Below, one piece after another: positions 26,336-34,652 of a stretch of 64,000 nt of DNA (its first letter is position 1; every line of letters starts with the position of its first letter). The notes beneath the pieces were generated by a model that saw nothing but the letters and a program-made list of their open reading frames with translations, had not been told where the DNA came from and searched no databases. The stretch comes from an uncultured Prevotella sp. (GTDB lineage Bacteria; Bacteroidota; Bacteroidia; Bacteroidales; Bacteroidaceae), in contig NZ_CAMJFM010000005.1 in assembly GCF_946404925.1 (NCBI RefSeq), positions 44,885 through 108,884 on the forward strand. The letters are read 5' to 3'. Position numbers and translations under genes: made by a program.

Positions 26336-27715
26336 ATGAAAACAATTTGTTTATATTTCGAGATACATCAGATTATTCATCTGAAGCGTTATCGTTTCTT
26401 CGATATCGGTACCGATCATTATTACTACGATGACTACGAGAACGAGCGTAGCATCACCGATATCGCCGAGCGCAGCTACATGCCTGCACTCAATGCCCTG
26501 CACGACATGATCCTCGAGCATGGCAAGTCGTTCAAGGTGGCCTTCAGCCTTTCGGGCACGGGCATCGAGCAGTTGGAGATGCACGCCCCACAGGTGCTGG
26601 AGAAGCTCCAGGCCATGAACGAGACCGGTTGCGTAGAGTTCCTGGCCGAGCCTTATAGCCACGGCCTCTCATCATTGGCCAATCCCGATAGCTTTGCTGT
26701 CGACGTGAAGAAGCAGTGCGCCAAGATCGAAGAGCTGTTTGGCAAGAAACCCACCGTACTCCGCAACTCATCGCTCATCTATAGCGACGACATCGGTGCT
26801 CAGGTAGCCTCTATGGGTTTCAAGGGCATGCTTACCGAGGGTGCCAAGCACGTGCTCGGTTGGAAGTCGCCTCACTATGTATATCATTGCAATCAGGCAC
26901 CTAACCTCAAGCTCCTGTTGCGCGACATCGAACTCTCTGACGATATCTCTCTGCGCTTCAACAACTCCGAGTGGGATGGCTATCCACTCTTTGCCGATGG
27001 CTATATCGATCGCATCGCCCACTTCCCCGAGGAGGAGCAGATCATCAACATCTTCATGGAGCTCTCAGCCCTGGGCATTGCTCAGCCATTGTCAAGCAAT
27101 ATCCTCGACTTCCTCAAGGCGCTGCCCGCTCAGGCCAAGGCCAAGGGTATCACCTTCTCTACACCTACCGAGATATGCAAGGCCTGCAAGAGCGTTTCTC
27201 AGCTCGACGTGCCCGACACCCTCTCGTGGGTCGACGAGGAGCGCGACTGCTCATGCTGGCTGGGTAACGCCATGCAGCGCGAGGCCTTCTCTAAGCTCTA
27301 TTCGGTAGCCGATCGCGTGCGCATCGCCAACGATCCTCGCATCAATCAGGACTGGGATTATCTGCAGGCCTCTAACAACTTCCGCTTCATGACCACCAAG
27401 CCCTCTAACGTAGGTCTCGATCGTGGCATCTATAGCGGTCCGTTCGATGCCTTCACCAACTATATGAACATCTTGGGCGACTTCATCAATCGTGTCAATG
27501 CACTCTATCCGCTCGACATCGACAACGACGAGCTCGAAGGCCTGCTCACCACCATCAAGAACCAGGGCGACGAGATCGAGATGAAGGATAAGGAGATTAC
27601 CCGCCTCAAGGCTAAGATCGAGAAGATGGAGGGTAAGGAGAAGAAGCCAAAGGCTGCTGCTAAGCCCAAGGCCGAGAAGAAGCCCGCAGCAAAGAAAGCC
27701 GAGGCAAAGAAATGA
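26336..27715 (+). CDS. Glycoside hydrolase family 57 (alpha-amylase-like) with Lys/Ala-rich tail
   Basis: ICLYFEIHQIIHLKRYRFFDIGTDHYYYDD; FLAEPYSHGLSSL; tail KKPKAAAKPKAEKKPAAKKAEAKK. Confidence 0.9.
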   Translation: MKTICLYFEIHQIIHLKRYRFFDIGTDHYYYDDYENERSITDIAERSYMPALNALHDMILEHGKSFKVAFSLSGTGIEQLEMHAPQVLEKLQAMNETGCVEFLAEPYSHGLSSLANPDSFAVDVKKQCAKIEELFGKKPTVLRNSSLIYSDDIGAQVASMGFKGMLTEGAKHVLGWKSPHYVYHCNQAPNLKLLLRDIELSDDISLRFNNSEWDGYPLFADGYIDRIAHFPEEEQIINIFMELSALGIAQPLSSNILDFLKALPAQAKAKGITFSTPTEICKACKSVSQLDVPDTLSWVDEERDCSCWLGNAMQREAFSKLYSVADRVRIANDPRINQDWDYLQASNNFRFMTTKPSNVGLDRGIYSGPFDAFTNYMNILGDFINRVNALYPLDIDNDELEGLLTTIKNQGDEIEMKDKEITRLKAKIEKMEGKEKKPKAAAKPKAEKKPAAKKAEAKK

Positions 27716-28248
27716 AGCGTTTTCTTTGCGTAGCCGCTGTGGCAGCTCTGCTGGTTAGCTGCGGCGGCAAAAAGCAACCTCATGCCGAGGTAACCCAGGG
27801 TGGTGTTTTCGCTCCCGAGGTTCCGGCAGATACAGTACAGGCCGAGCCCCTCACCGGGCAGGCCTATACTATTGATATCCCCGCCGATTGGCGTGCAGGT
27901 TCTAATGGCATGATGGGCTCATCGTGCATGCTCCACTTGCGCCGAGCCCCTTACACCGAGGCCTACCTCACCACCGCCCCTCAGCTCAAGCCCGAGGCCT
28001 ATGCTGAGCAGCAGGTCAAGGAGGGTGCCAAGCATCGTCCCGATGTCGAGGTCTATGGTCGAGTGTTCTCCGTCTACGATCGCACCGATAGCCATTCCAA
28101 CATCATCCTCTCGGTGTCAACCCCGCTCGATGGTGGCGTATTTATCATGACGCTCAAGGCCGGCCCCCAGCGCTTGCCGATGGAGGAGACTCACGCCGCC
28201 ATGTACGACAACATGAAGACGCTACTCGAACGTATCGTATTTCGTTAA
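27712..28248 (+). CDS. Small lipoprotein of unknown function
   Basis: MKRFLCVAAVAALLVSCGGKK lipobox; overlaps GH57 stop (ATGA). Confidence 0.75.
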   Translation: MKRFLCVAAVAALLVSCGGKKQPHAEVTQGGVFAPEVPADTVQAEPLTGQAYTIDIPADWRAGSNGMMGSSCMLHLRRAPYTEAYLTTAPQLKPEAYAEQQVKEGAKHRPDVEVYGRVFSVYDRTDSHSNIILSVSTPLDGGVFIMTLKAGPQRLPMEETHAAMYDNMKTLLERIVFR

Positions 28249-28289
28249 TATAATAATAGGTGGGCATCTTGCTCACCTATTATTTTTAT
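28164..28289 (+). repeat. Direct repeat copy A (3' end of lipoprotein gene + terminator)
   Basis: Shares cacgccgccatgtacgacaacatgaagacgctactcgaacgtatcgtatttcgttaatataataataggtgggca with 33592-33720. Confidence 0.97.
28252..28284. terminator. Bidirectional terminator, copy A
   Basis: aataataggtgggca tct tgctcacctattatt. Confidence 0.85.
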
Positions 28290-28291
28290 TT

Positions 28292-29827
28292 CTATTGCGG
28301 CTCGGTTTGAGGAATGGGCAGTTCGAAGTTTAGTCCACTCGGGCAGAACATGTTGGGCCACTGTTTGTTCAGTCTTAGCCAGCGGCTCCATCCTGTAGCG
28401 CGGTCGAATGCCAGTTGCTCATAAGTGTCGGCCAGTGTCGAGCCCCATTCTCCTAGTTCACCTACTACTTCAGCGCTATAGTAGTTCGGGTCGTCTGTTG
28501 GCGTGAGTATTAAATCATACTGCTCACCATTGTCGGCATATACTATTGCCCCGATGGGAACTGGAATACCGGTCTCTTCGTTGTCACTCCAATCGATAAC
28601 GGTGTAAGCTCCTTCGGCGCCAAGCAGCACACCATAGTCCACCATATATTCGTGAACAGTCAGGTAGTGGCTGAAGTACTGCGCTACTATGCAGTTGTTG
28701 AAGGCTTCCCTCATCCGGTTGTAGAAATTTTCGTCATATACCTCGGGTAGCGCGAGTATAATCGAGCGCATATATTTGATGGCATCATAGACGGGCTCAT
28801 TTATCTGCACTTTGATGGCGCTGGCTGTACAGTAGTCGATGGCTTCACGCTGGGCATCAGTGCCGTTAGTGTAGGTGTCACACAGACGGTCGGTAAACTC
28901 GCGCAGCACTTCGCCCAGGTGCGGTATACTGGCGGTGCGTGTCACGGTCATGTCGGTATAGAATGGTGAGTCGTCATCTGGTTCCAAGCCCTCATCCCAA
29001 CTTTCCACACAGGCTTTGCAGTATGCGTCGAGTGCCTGCTCAATATCTACCGAAGGCTGGCCGAGCAGTTGCGGAATCATGCGATAGGCACCATCTATAG
29101 AAGGCTTAGAGTAGGTTGGGGCTATCACGTAGTCGCACAGATCGTGCAGTTCGAATTGGTACTCCAGATTGTTCATCATGCAGGCGTCCATAAAGATGGT
29201 CTCAAAGTGAACATTGGCGGTTGTCAGAGCCCTGCGGAAGCTTTTCGCTGTGAAGTGCTTGTCGTCGTGTCCATCGTCAAATAACATGCCTCGCGTGTTG
29301 GCAGTATTGTTGTCAGGTAAATCCATGTACGGTATATAGCCGCCACCGTGGTCGTGTACTATCAGCATGTATTTCTTGGCAGGATATTTTTTTACGGCCC
29401 ATTTTATGAAGTTGGCCAACGAGTCGGGGTTAGTGATGTCGGCATTATCAGCACCATAGATTGGGGCGGAAGTCTGCTCTTCAAACATTTTTGTGGGGTC
29501 GATGGCCCAGCGAATGGTTTTGCTGCCATAGGCCTTTCGTGTCTCGTCATCGAATACGTCTTGTTCTTCCAAGTTTTCAGTTGTCGAGAATTTGTAATTC
29601 ACCACCACGTTCACCCGATTATATACATCGGCATCAGCATTGTAGAAGTCTTTAATCTTCGATAGATAAAATCCTTCCCTGTTTCCACCTCCGTGTCCGT
29701 AGTAAAGTATAGTGTACTCGTCAGTAGGAGTCACAGGTATGTCAGCATTATCAACTGTACACGATGTTAGCAGCAAAATGCTGCAAAAGGTTGTTGCAAT
29801 GGTCGTCGTATACTTTTTCTTCATCAT
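28292..29827 (-). CDS. Clostripain-related (C11) cysteine peptidase, lipoprotein
   Basis: ILLLTSCTVDN lipobox; YTILYYGHGGGNREGF; LIVHDHGGGY (His) and IFMDACMMNN (Cys). Start set to 29827 because a -7 box overlaps the upstream Met. Confidence 0.9.
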   Translation of the reverse strand: MMKKKYTTTIATTFCSILLLTSCTVDNADIPVTPTDEYTILYYGHGGGNREGFYLSKIKDFYNADADVYNRVNVVVNYKFSTTENLEEQDVFDDETRKAYGSKTIRWAIDPTKMFEEQTSAPIYGADNADITNPDSLANFIKWAVKKYPAKKYMLIVHDHGGGYIPYMDLPDNNTANTRGMLFDDGHDDKHFTAKSFRRALTTANVHFETIFMDACMMNNLEYQFELHDLCDYVIAPTYSKPSIDGAYRMIPQLLGQPSVDIEQALDAYCKACVESWDEGLEPDDDSPFYTDMTVTRTASIPHLGEVLREFTDRLCDTYTNGTDAQREAIDYCTASAIKVQINEPVYDAIKYMRSIILALPEVYDENFYNRMREAFNNCIVAQYFSHYLTVHEYMVDYGVLLGAEGAYTVIDWSDNEETGIPVPIGAIVYADNGEQYDLILTPTDDPNYYSAEVVGELGEWGSTLADTYEQLAFDRATGWSRWLRLNKQWPNMFCPSGLNFELPIPQTEPQ

Positions 29828-29936
29828 ATTCTGTTTTAAGTTAATTTTAAATAGATTCGTAAAACTCCGCAAAGATACAAACTATCCTTAAAAGTTCCAA
29901 GCGTTTGTGCAAAAAATATTAAACTTATCCAAAATC

Positions 29937-29971
29937 CCCCTCAAGCTAACACTCACTGTAGGCTTGAGGGG
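29937..29971. repeat. Inverted repeat (cccctcaagc ... gcttgagggg)
   Basis: Perfect 10-bp arms at 29937-29946 and 29962-29971. Confidence 0.85.
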
Positions 29972-30060
29972 AGGGGCTTAATCGCAGTTATAAGATACGA
30001 AGTATTTCGATAACTTCCAAGTATTTTAGTAAATTTGTTTTGTTATTCAAATATAATATG

Positions 30061-30068
30061 TATCTTTG
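30061..30068 (+). promoter_or_regulatory. -7 box TATCTTTG
   Basis: aatatgtatctttgcgcc, upstream of 30123 ORF. Confidence 0.6.
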
Positions 30069-30122
30069 CGCCATAAAAACAACTATAAAATGGCAACATA
30101 AACCTATATTTATATATTCATA

Positions 30123-30704
30123 ATGAAAGTTTTTATCGTATATTGTCACCCGTCAGAGGATTCGTTTACAAGAAATGTACGCGACTCATTTATCAAAGGA
30201 ATTGTTGATTCTGGAAATGAATACGTAATATCTGATTTGTATAAGATGAATTTCAGAACAGATATGTCTGAAAAAGAATATCTCAGAGATTCTAACTATA
30301 GTACAGAACCAGGTTTGGAAAGCGATGTTCTTGCAGAACAAGAAAAGATAAACTCTGCAGATGCTATTGCCTTTATCTATCCCGTTTTCTGGACGGAAGC
30401 CCCAGCCAAGCTTGTTGGATGGTTCGACCGCGTATGGTCGTATGGATTTGCTTATGGCAACAAAACAATGAAGGTTCTCGACAAAGCCATTATTCTCTGT
30501 ACTGCAGGAAAGAATACTGAATATTTGGAGGAGCTTGGACTTCTTGGAAGTATGAAGAAAGTAATGCTTGGCGATAGACTTTATAATCGTGTAAAAGAGT
30601 CAGATTTCGTTGTTTTTGGAGGTATGTCTAAAGCACTTGAATCTAGACATACAAACTGGGACAAGTATCTCGAAATAGCATATAGAAAAGGCTACACATT
30701 ATAA
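30123..30704 (+). CDS. NAD(P)H oxidoreductase, flavodoxin-like fold (MdaB/KefF-type)
   Basis: MKVFIVYCHPSEDSFTRNVRDSF; IAFIYPVFWTEAPAKLVGWFDRVWSYGFAYG. Confidence 0.9.
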   Translation: MKVFIVYCHPSEDSFTRNVRDSFIKGIVDSGNEYVISDLYKMNFRTDMSEKEYLRDSNYSTEPGLESDVLAEQEKINSADAIAFIYPVFWTEAPAKLVGWFDRVWSYGFAYGNKTMKVLDKAIILCTAGKNTEYLEELGLLGSMKKVMLGDRLYNRVKESDFVVFGGMSKALESRHTNWDKYLEIAYRKGYTL

Positions 30705-30886
30705 TTGATTACATACCAAGCACTTGGCGAATAAGCAGGTTCTCATCATATTACCACAAAATGCTGCAAATTCAGTATCTTTGCAGAGTATTATGCAATT
30801 TTTTTTAGAACTTTTCGGTTGTTTACTCATCGAATAGCTTCTTCTGCAAGTGCGAGCACATATTTGTTGTATCAACCGCTATCATA

Positions 30887-31444
30887 TTATACAATCTCTA
30901 TCTTATAAGTTGCTAATAGTCCTTCCACGCCATAACGAGAGAATTTGGCATGGGTTAGGCGATTTTCATTGGGATTGATGACATAACCATGAGCAGTGGT
31001 GAAGTCAGCATATTCCAGATTGCAACGAGTAAACTCTGCCATTCGCAGTTCACATCCGTTAAACACGGCTTTCTTCAGGATGCAGTCTGCAAAGTTCGAC
31101 TCCTCCAACAAACAACCTTCGAAACGGGTGCCAATCAAACTTAAACCTTGGAACGATGCATATTGCAACTGACAATCCTTGAAGCCAGCTCGAAAGGTAA
31201 ACCGATTGGCATCGCTGAAATTAATACCCGTCATCTTACAGCCTTCGAAGCGAACACCGTTCCATGATGTTTTATGGCTCTTGCACAAACTGAGGTTGCA
31301 TGCCGTAAACACACAGTCTTCAAACAGTACATCGCCGAACACGACCTCAGTGAAATCGCAGTGGTCAAAGGTCACTCCGATATATTCCTGTTCCAGCTTC
31401 TCACTTCTGAAATCTATATCTTTTATCAAATCTTTCATCTTCAT
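30887..31444 (-). CDS. Pentapeptide-repeat protein (Qnr/McbG-like)
   Basis: Repeated A(D/N)LXX/F-type units: FEDCVFTACNLS, FEGCLLEESNFADCILKKAVFNGCELRMAEFTRCNLEYADF. Confidence 0.88.
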   Translation of the reverse strand: MKMKDLIKDIDFRSEKLEQEYIGVTFDHCDFTEVVFGDVLFEDCVFTACNLSLCKSHKTSWNGVRFEGCKMTGINFSDANRFTFRAGFKDCQLQYASFQGLSLIGTRFEGCLLEESNFADCILKKAVFNGCELRMAEFTRCNLEYADFTTAHGYVINPNENRLTHAKFSRYGVEGLLATYKIEIV

Positions 31445-31524
31445 ATCTGGGCAAAGATAGTAAAAATATAGCAGACTGAGAAGTATTTTGCCAAATATTC
31501 AGTTATTTTTAGAATTTAATTTCG

Positions 31525-31532
31525 TACCTTTG
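31525..31532 (+). promoter_or_regulatory. -7 box TACCTTTG upstream of crcB
   Basis: tttcgtacctttgcatcc. Confidence 0.6.
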
Positions 31533-31552
31533 CATCCACAAAAGAAAGAATA

Positions 31553-31918
31553 ATGATACGAAATCTGTTATTAGTAGCACTTGGAGGAGCAGTAGGTTCT
31601 GTGTTGCGCTATCTGCTTTCCGGCATAAACACCTCATTCCCTTGGGGAACTTTCGCCGTCAACATCCTTGGTTCCATGCTTATCGGACTCTTAGTCGGTC
31701 TGGTTAGCAAAGGCGTACTATCTCCAGAGATGAAGCTATTGATGGTAACAGGTTTCTGTGGCGGTTTCACCACATTCAGCACGTTTGCCAACGAATCATT
31801 TGGGATGATGAAAGCTGGCGATGTTCTGCAGATGGCACTTTACGTTGGTGTTAGCGTTGTCATCGGTATCTTGGCCGTATGGGGTGGAATGGCGCTTTCA
31901 AATAATAGTTATGAATAA
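31553..31918 (+). CDS. crcB: Fluoride efflux transporter CrcB
   Basis: LLVALGGAVGSVLRYLLSG; FPWGTFAVNILGSMLIGLL; GFCGGFTTFSTFANE. Confidence 0.95.
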   Translation: MIRNLLLVALGGAVGSVLRYLLSGINTSFPWGTFAVNILGSMLIGLLVGLVSKGVLSPEMKLLMVTGFCGGFTTFSTFANESFGMMKAGDVLQMALYVGVSVVIGILAVWGGMALSNNSYE

Positions 31919-32600
31919 GCTATTTAAGCTGAATCTAAGAGATATAGGAGGTAAGTGCGGCATTCCAAAGGGATTGCTTTTGCGTAGCGGAAAGCTGAGC
32001 ATCTTTACAGAGGAAGAATGCGCAGCCTTTTGCCGTAAGTATGACATCAAGTGCGTTATCGACCTACGTACGCCCATCGAATCAGCCGAATTCCCCGACC
32101 CATTGCCAGATGGTGTAGAGTATCTGCAAATCCCGCTTCTGAAAGATGCTGCAGTTGGCATTACGCACGAAACAGGTTCTGATGCTATGACCATCATCCG
32201 CAATCTCCGCAAACACCCTGAGAAACTAAAAGAAATGGTGCCCGATTTCAAGGTACTATACAAAGATATAGTTACTGATGAATATTCTCGTGCCAACCTC
32301 GACAAAGCAGTAGCAGTAATGCGTCAGAATGCCGAGAAAGGTATTTGCACCCTCTGTCATTGTACGGCAGGAAAGGACCGTACAGGCATAGCTAGTATGG
32401 CATTGCTGAAATCATATGGCGTGAGCGATGAGGAAATCATCAAGGATTTTATGCGTACAAATCGTAATGCTTTCTGGCCTACCATCAAGAAATGCTTCGG
32501 CGTATGGTTGCTTACAAGAAACTGGGATTTGGTTAAAACCGGCTATAAATGCTTTATGGCCGATAGGGAGCTGATCGAAATAGCAATAGCAAATTATTAA
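31911..32600 (+). CDS. Tyrosine-protein phosphatase (DSP/PTP-like)
   Basis: FKLNLRDIGG; CVIDLRTPIE; catalytic CHCTAGKDRTGIASM; start internal to the tracked ORF and overlapping crcB stop. Confidence 0.9.
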   Translation: MNKLFKLNLRDIGGKCGIPKGLLLRSGKLSIFTEEECAAFCRKYDIKCVIDLRTPIESAEFPDPLPDGVEYLQIPLLKDAAVGITHETGSDAMTIIRNLRKHPEKLKEMVPDFKVLYKDIVTDEYSRANLDKAVAVMRQNAEKGICTLCHCTAGKDRTGIASMALLKSYGVSDEEIIKDFMRTNRNAFWPTIKKCFGVWLLTRNWDLVKTGYKCFMADRELIEIAIANY

Positions 32601-32602
32601 GG

Positions 32603-32658
32603 GGCTGCCGCCCCGCCGCGCGGCATCCCCTGCCTGAATAGCGAAAAAAAATCGCTAT
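32603..32658. repeat. GC-rich double hairpin after phosphatase gene
   Basis: ggggctgccg-ccccgccgcg-cggcatcccc, then aatagcga-aaaaaa-tcgctattttg. Confidence 0.7.
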
Positions 32659-32730
32659 TTTGTTGTATGTATGTGAATTTTTTGTATATTTGCAACCAAG
32701 ATTATTGTAACAATTTTATTTATTACCAGT

Positions 32731-33543
32731 ATGACTAAGAAACTATTTTATTTTGTGATTGCAGCAGCACTTATTTGCAGTGCAAGTGTGTTCACATCGT
32801 GTACAAATGATGATAACCCCGTATCTGAGCCCGACTTGGGTGTGGCCGAGAAGATTATAGGAAAGTGGATGTTGGCAGAAAGAGATGGTGAACCTGCGCT
32901 CACCAACGATAAAGATGTTTTCACTTTTCTGTCTGCCACTAAGGCAAACAATAGTACATCGCGAGTTGATTACAATGAGACCGTGCCCAAGTGGTATGCA
33001 AAAGAGGAATGCGACATGACAATTGATGGAAACACCGTCACCCTATTATCCCATTCATCCAATTTAGATAAAGTATTCACACTGAATATCAAATCTATCG
33101 ATGATAATAATATGTCGTGTAACTTCAAAATTGTTATTATGAACGATGGCAAAGTCCGTAACACGGAAGAGGACACTAGAATTTATAGACGTGTCACCGC
33201 CGACTATAGCGCCGCCATCCTTGGCACTTGGGAGGGGCATGTCACAAGCGAGCAGGACACCTACGGCGACGGATTGCTGCATCGTTGGGAATACAAGGCA
33301 GATGGTACCTATGTATATTATATAAAGGATGGCGACAACTGGGTGCCCAGTGCCAATACGCTGAACGAGTACTTCGTGGTCGGCAATCTGCTCTGCAGCC
33401 GCTGGATTAATGCCGGAACAGAGTTGCGCGAATGGTGGGAGATTGAATCCATCGAGGACGGCGTGATGAAGTGGAAGGCCCTGCGTCAGAAAGAAGATGG
33501 CACCACCTTCACCTCTACCTTCGAAATGACGAAAGTAAATTAG
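32731..33543 (+). CDS. Secreted lipocalin-like domain protein (lipoprotein)
   Basis: AAALICSASVFTSCTNDD lipobox; IIGKWMLAERDGEPA and AILGTWEGHVTSEQD repeats. Confidence 0.75.
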   Translation: MTKKLFYFVIAAALICSASVFTSCTNDDNPVSEPDLGVAEKIIGKWMLAERDGEPALTNDKDVFTFLSATKANNSTSRVDYNETVPKWYAKEECDMTIDGNTVTLLSHSSNLDKVFTLNIKSIDDNNMSCNFKIVIMNDGKVRNTEEDTRIYRRVTADYSAAILGTWEGHVTSEQDTYGDGLLHRWEYKADGTYVYYIKDGDNWVPSANTLNEYFVVGNLLCSRWINAGTELREWWEIESIEDGVMKWKALRQKEDGTTFTSTFEMTKVN

Positions 33544-33553
33544 TAAAAAAATA

Positions 33554-33584
33554 AAGGCCTGCCGCGATGACAGGTCTTTTTCTT
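33554..33584 (+). terminator. Intrinsic terminator
   Basis: aaggcctg ... caggtctt + tttt. Confidence 0.7.
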
Positions 33585-33591
33585 TGTCCAT

Positions 33592-33720
33592 CCCCCTGCG
33601 CCTCCCGATGGAGGAGACCCACGCCGCCATGTACGACAACATGAAGACGCTACTCGAACGTATCGTATTTCGTTAATATAATAATAGGTGGGCAGCAGGC
33701 CCACCTATTATTTTCTTTAT
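33592..33720 (+). pseudogene. Direct repeat copy B: orphan 3' fragment of the 27712-28248 lipoprotein gene plus its terminator
   Basis: Encodes PLRLPMEETHAAMYDNMKTLLERIVFR* (cf. PQRLPMEETHAAMYDNMKTLLERIVFR* in the full gene) with no start or upstream gene body. Confidence 0.93.
33679..33712. terminator. Bidirectional terminator, copy B
   Basis: aataataggtgggc agcag gcccacctattatt. Confidence 0.85.
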
Positions 33721-33956
33721 TTCTTAATCAGCGATGCTATCCACAGTATAGCCACCGCACCAATGATGGCCGTGCCAAGCTGTCCTAACACGCCGCCCCA
33801 CTGTATGCCAAGCTGACTAAACAGCCAACCGCCCAGTGCGCCACCAAATAGTCCTAACACCAGATTCATGATAAAGCCGAACCCGCCCCCTTTCATCAAC
33901 TTACCAGCACAAAAGCCAGCCAAACATCCGATAATAATCGAACCTATAATTCCCAT
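33717..33956 (-). CDS. GlsB/YeaQ/YmgE family (transglycosylase-associated) membrane protein
   Basis: MGIIGSIIIGCLAGFCAGKLMKGGGFGFIMNLVLGLFGGALGGWLF. Confidence 0.93.
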   Translation of the reverse strand: MGIIGSIIIGCLAGFCAGKLMKGGGFGFIMNLVLGLFGGALGGWLFSQLGIQWGGVLGQLGTAIIGAVAILWIASLIKK

Positions 33957-34209
33957 AGTCTTTCTATTTTTAATTAGTTATTGATTAATCTGGGGACAAA
34001 GGTACGAAATTTTTGCTAACTCAAGTGTTTTTTCTCGTTTTTTTCTTCACCTTCGAACGTGCGCTCTATCCTATTTAGTTTATATATGTATCATTTTTCA
34101 TCATCATATTTGTACTTTAAACTTATGTATTATGTTTTTGTGTTGGTAGTAATTTGTAAGATACTTTTACTTGTATTTCGTTGCTGCCGTTCGAACTTCG
34201 TTTTTGCGG

Positions 34210-34263
34210 CCACACGTGGAAGTTTTTCCTAGTGCACGTGAGAAATATTTTTCCTACGTGTGG
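34210..34263. repeat. CACGTG-containing imperfect repeats with terminal inverted arms
   Basis: ccacacgtggaagtttttccta / gtgcacgtgagaaatatttttccta / cgtgtggga; arms ccacacgt ... acgtgtgg. Confidence 0.7.
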
Positions 34264-34382
34264 GAGCTCTATTCCGTTCTTATTTTGACAGTGCAAAGGT
34301 ACAACTTTTTTCTGAGATTACAAAATATTTATGTAAGTATTTTTTCAAAAACGAATAATTTTTTTTAGATATACTAGGTGTT

Positions 34383-34552
34383 GGATACAGAATACAGAAT
34401 ACAGTTTTATTGTGTGAGGGTAAAATGCGGCTTAAAATATTATTATATTATATATATTATAATACATATAATATAATAATATTTAATAGTATTGTTTTCT
34501 TCTTAGTGTGTATTAGCTCGCTAAATAAACTGTATTCTGTATTTCTGTATCC
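34383..34552. repeat. MITE-like unit: inverted (aatacag)n heptamer arrays flanking a 19-bp AT palindrome
   Basis: Left ggatacagaatacagaatacagttt (34383-34407); right aaactgtattctgtatttctgtatcc (34527-34552); inner perfect IR 34435-34453 / 34466-34484. Confidence 0.85.
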
Positions 34553-34612
34553 AATTAGCTTTTTTCTTTACAAAATTATTTATTATTATTTTGTACTTTG
34601 GATTTTTTTTCG

Positions 34613-34620
34613 TATCTTTG
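34613..34620 (+). promoter_or_regulatory. -7 box TATCTTTG for the Cache sensor gene
   Basis: tcgtatctttgcactc. Confidence 0.65.
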
Positions 34621-34652
34621 CACTCAGAAATATAAGGTGGTTTTTGTAAGAT

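Noticed and set aside
31445-31552. Possible fluoride riboswitch upstream of crcB
   Set aside because: No sequence resembling the conserved crcB-motif pseudoknot elements was found; only a normal -7 box is visible.
34410-34649. 79-aa ORF in the AT-rich intergenic nest
   Set aside because: Made of I/Y/F low complexity from the AT palindrome and overlaps the TATCTTTG promoter of the downstream gene.
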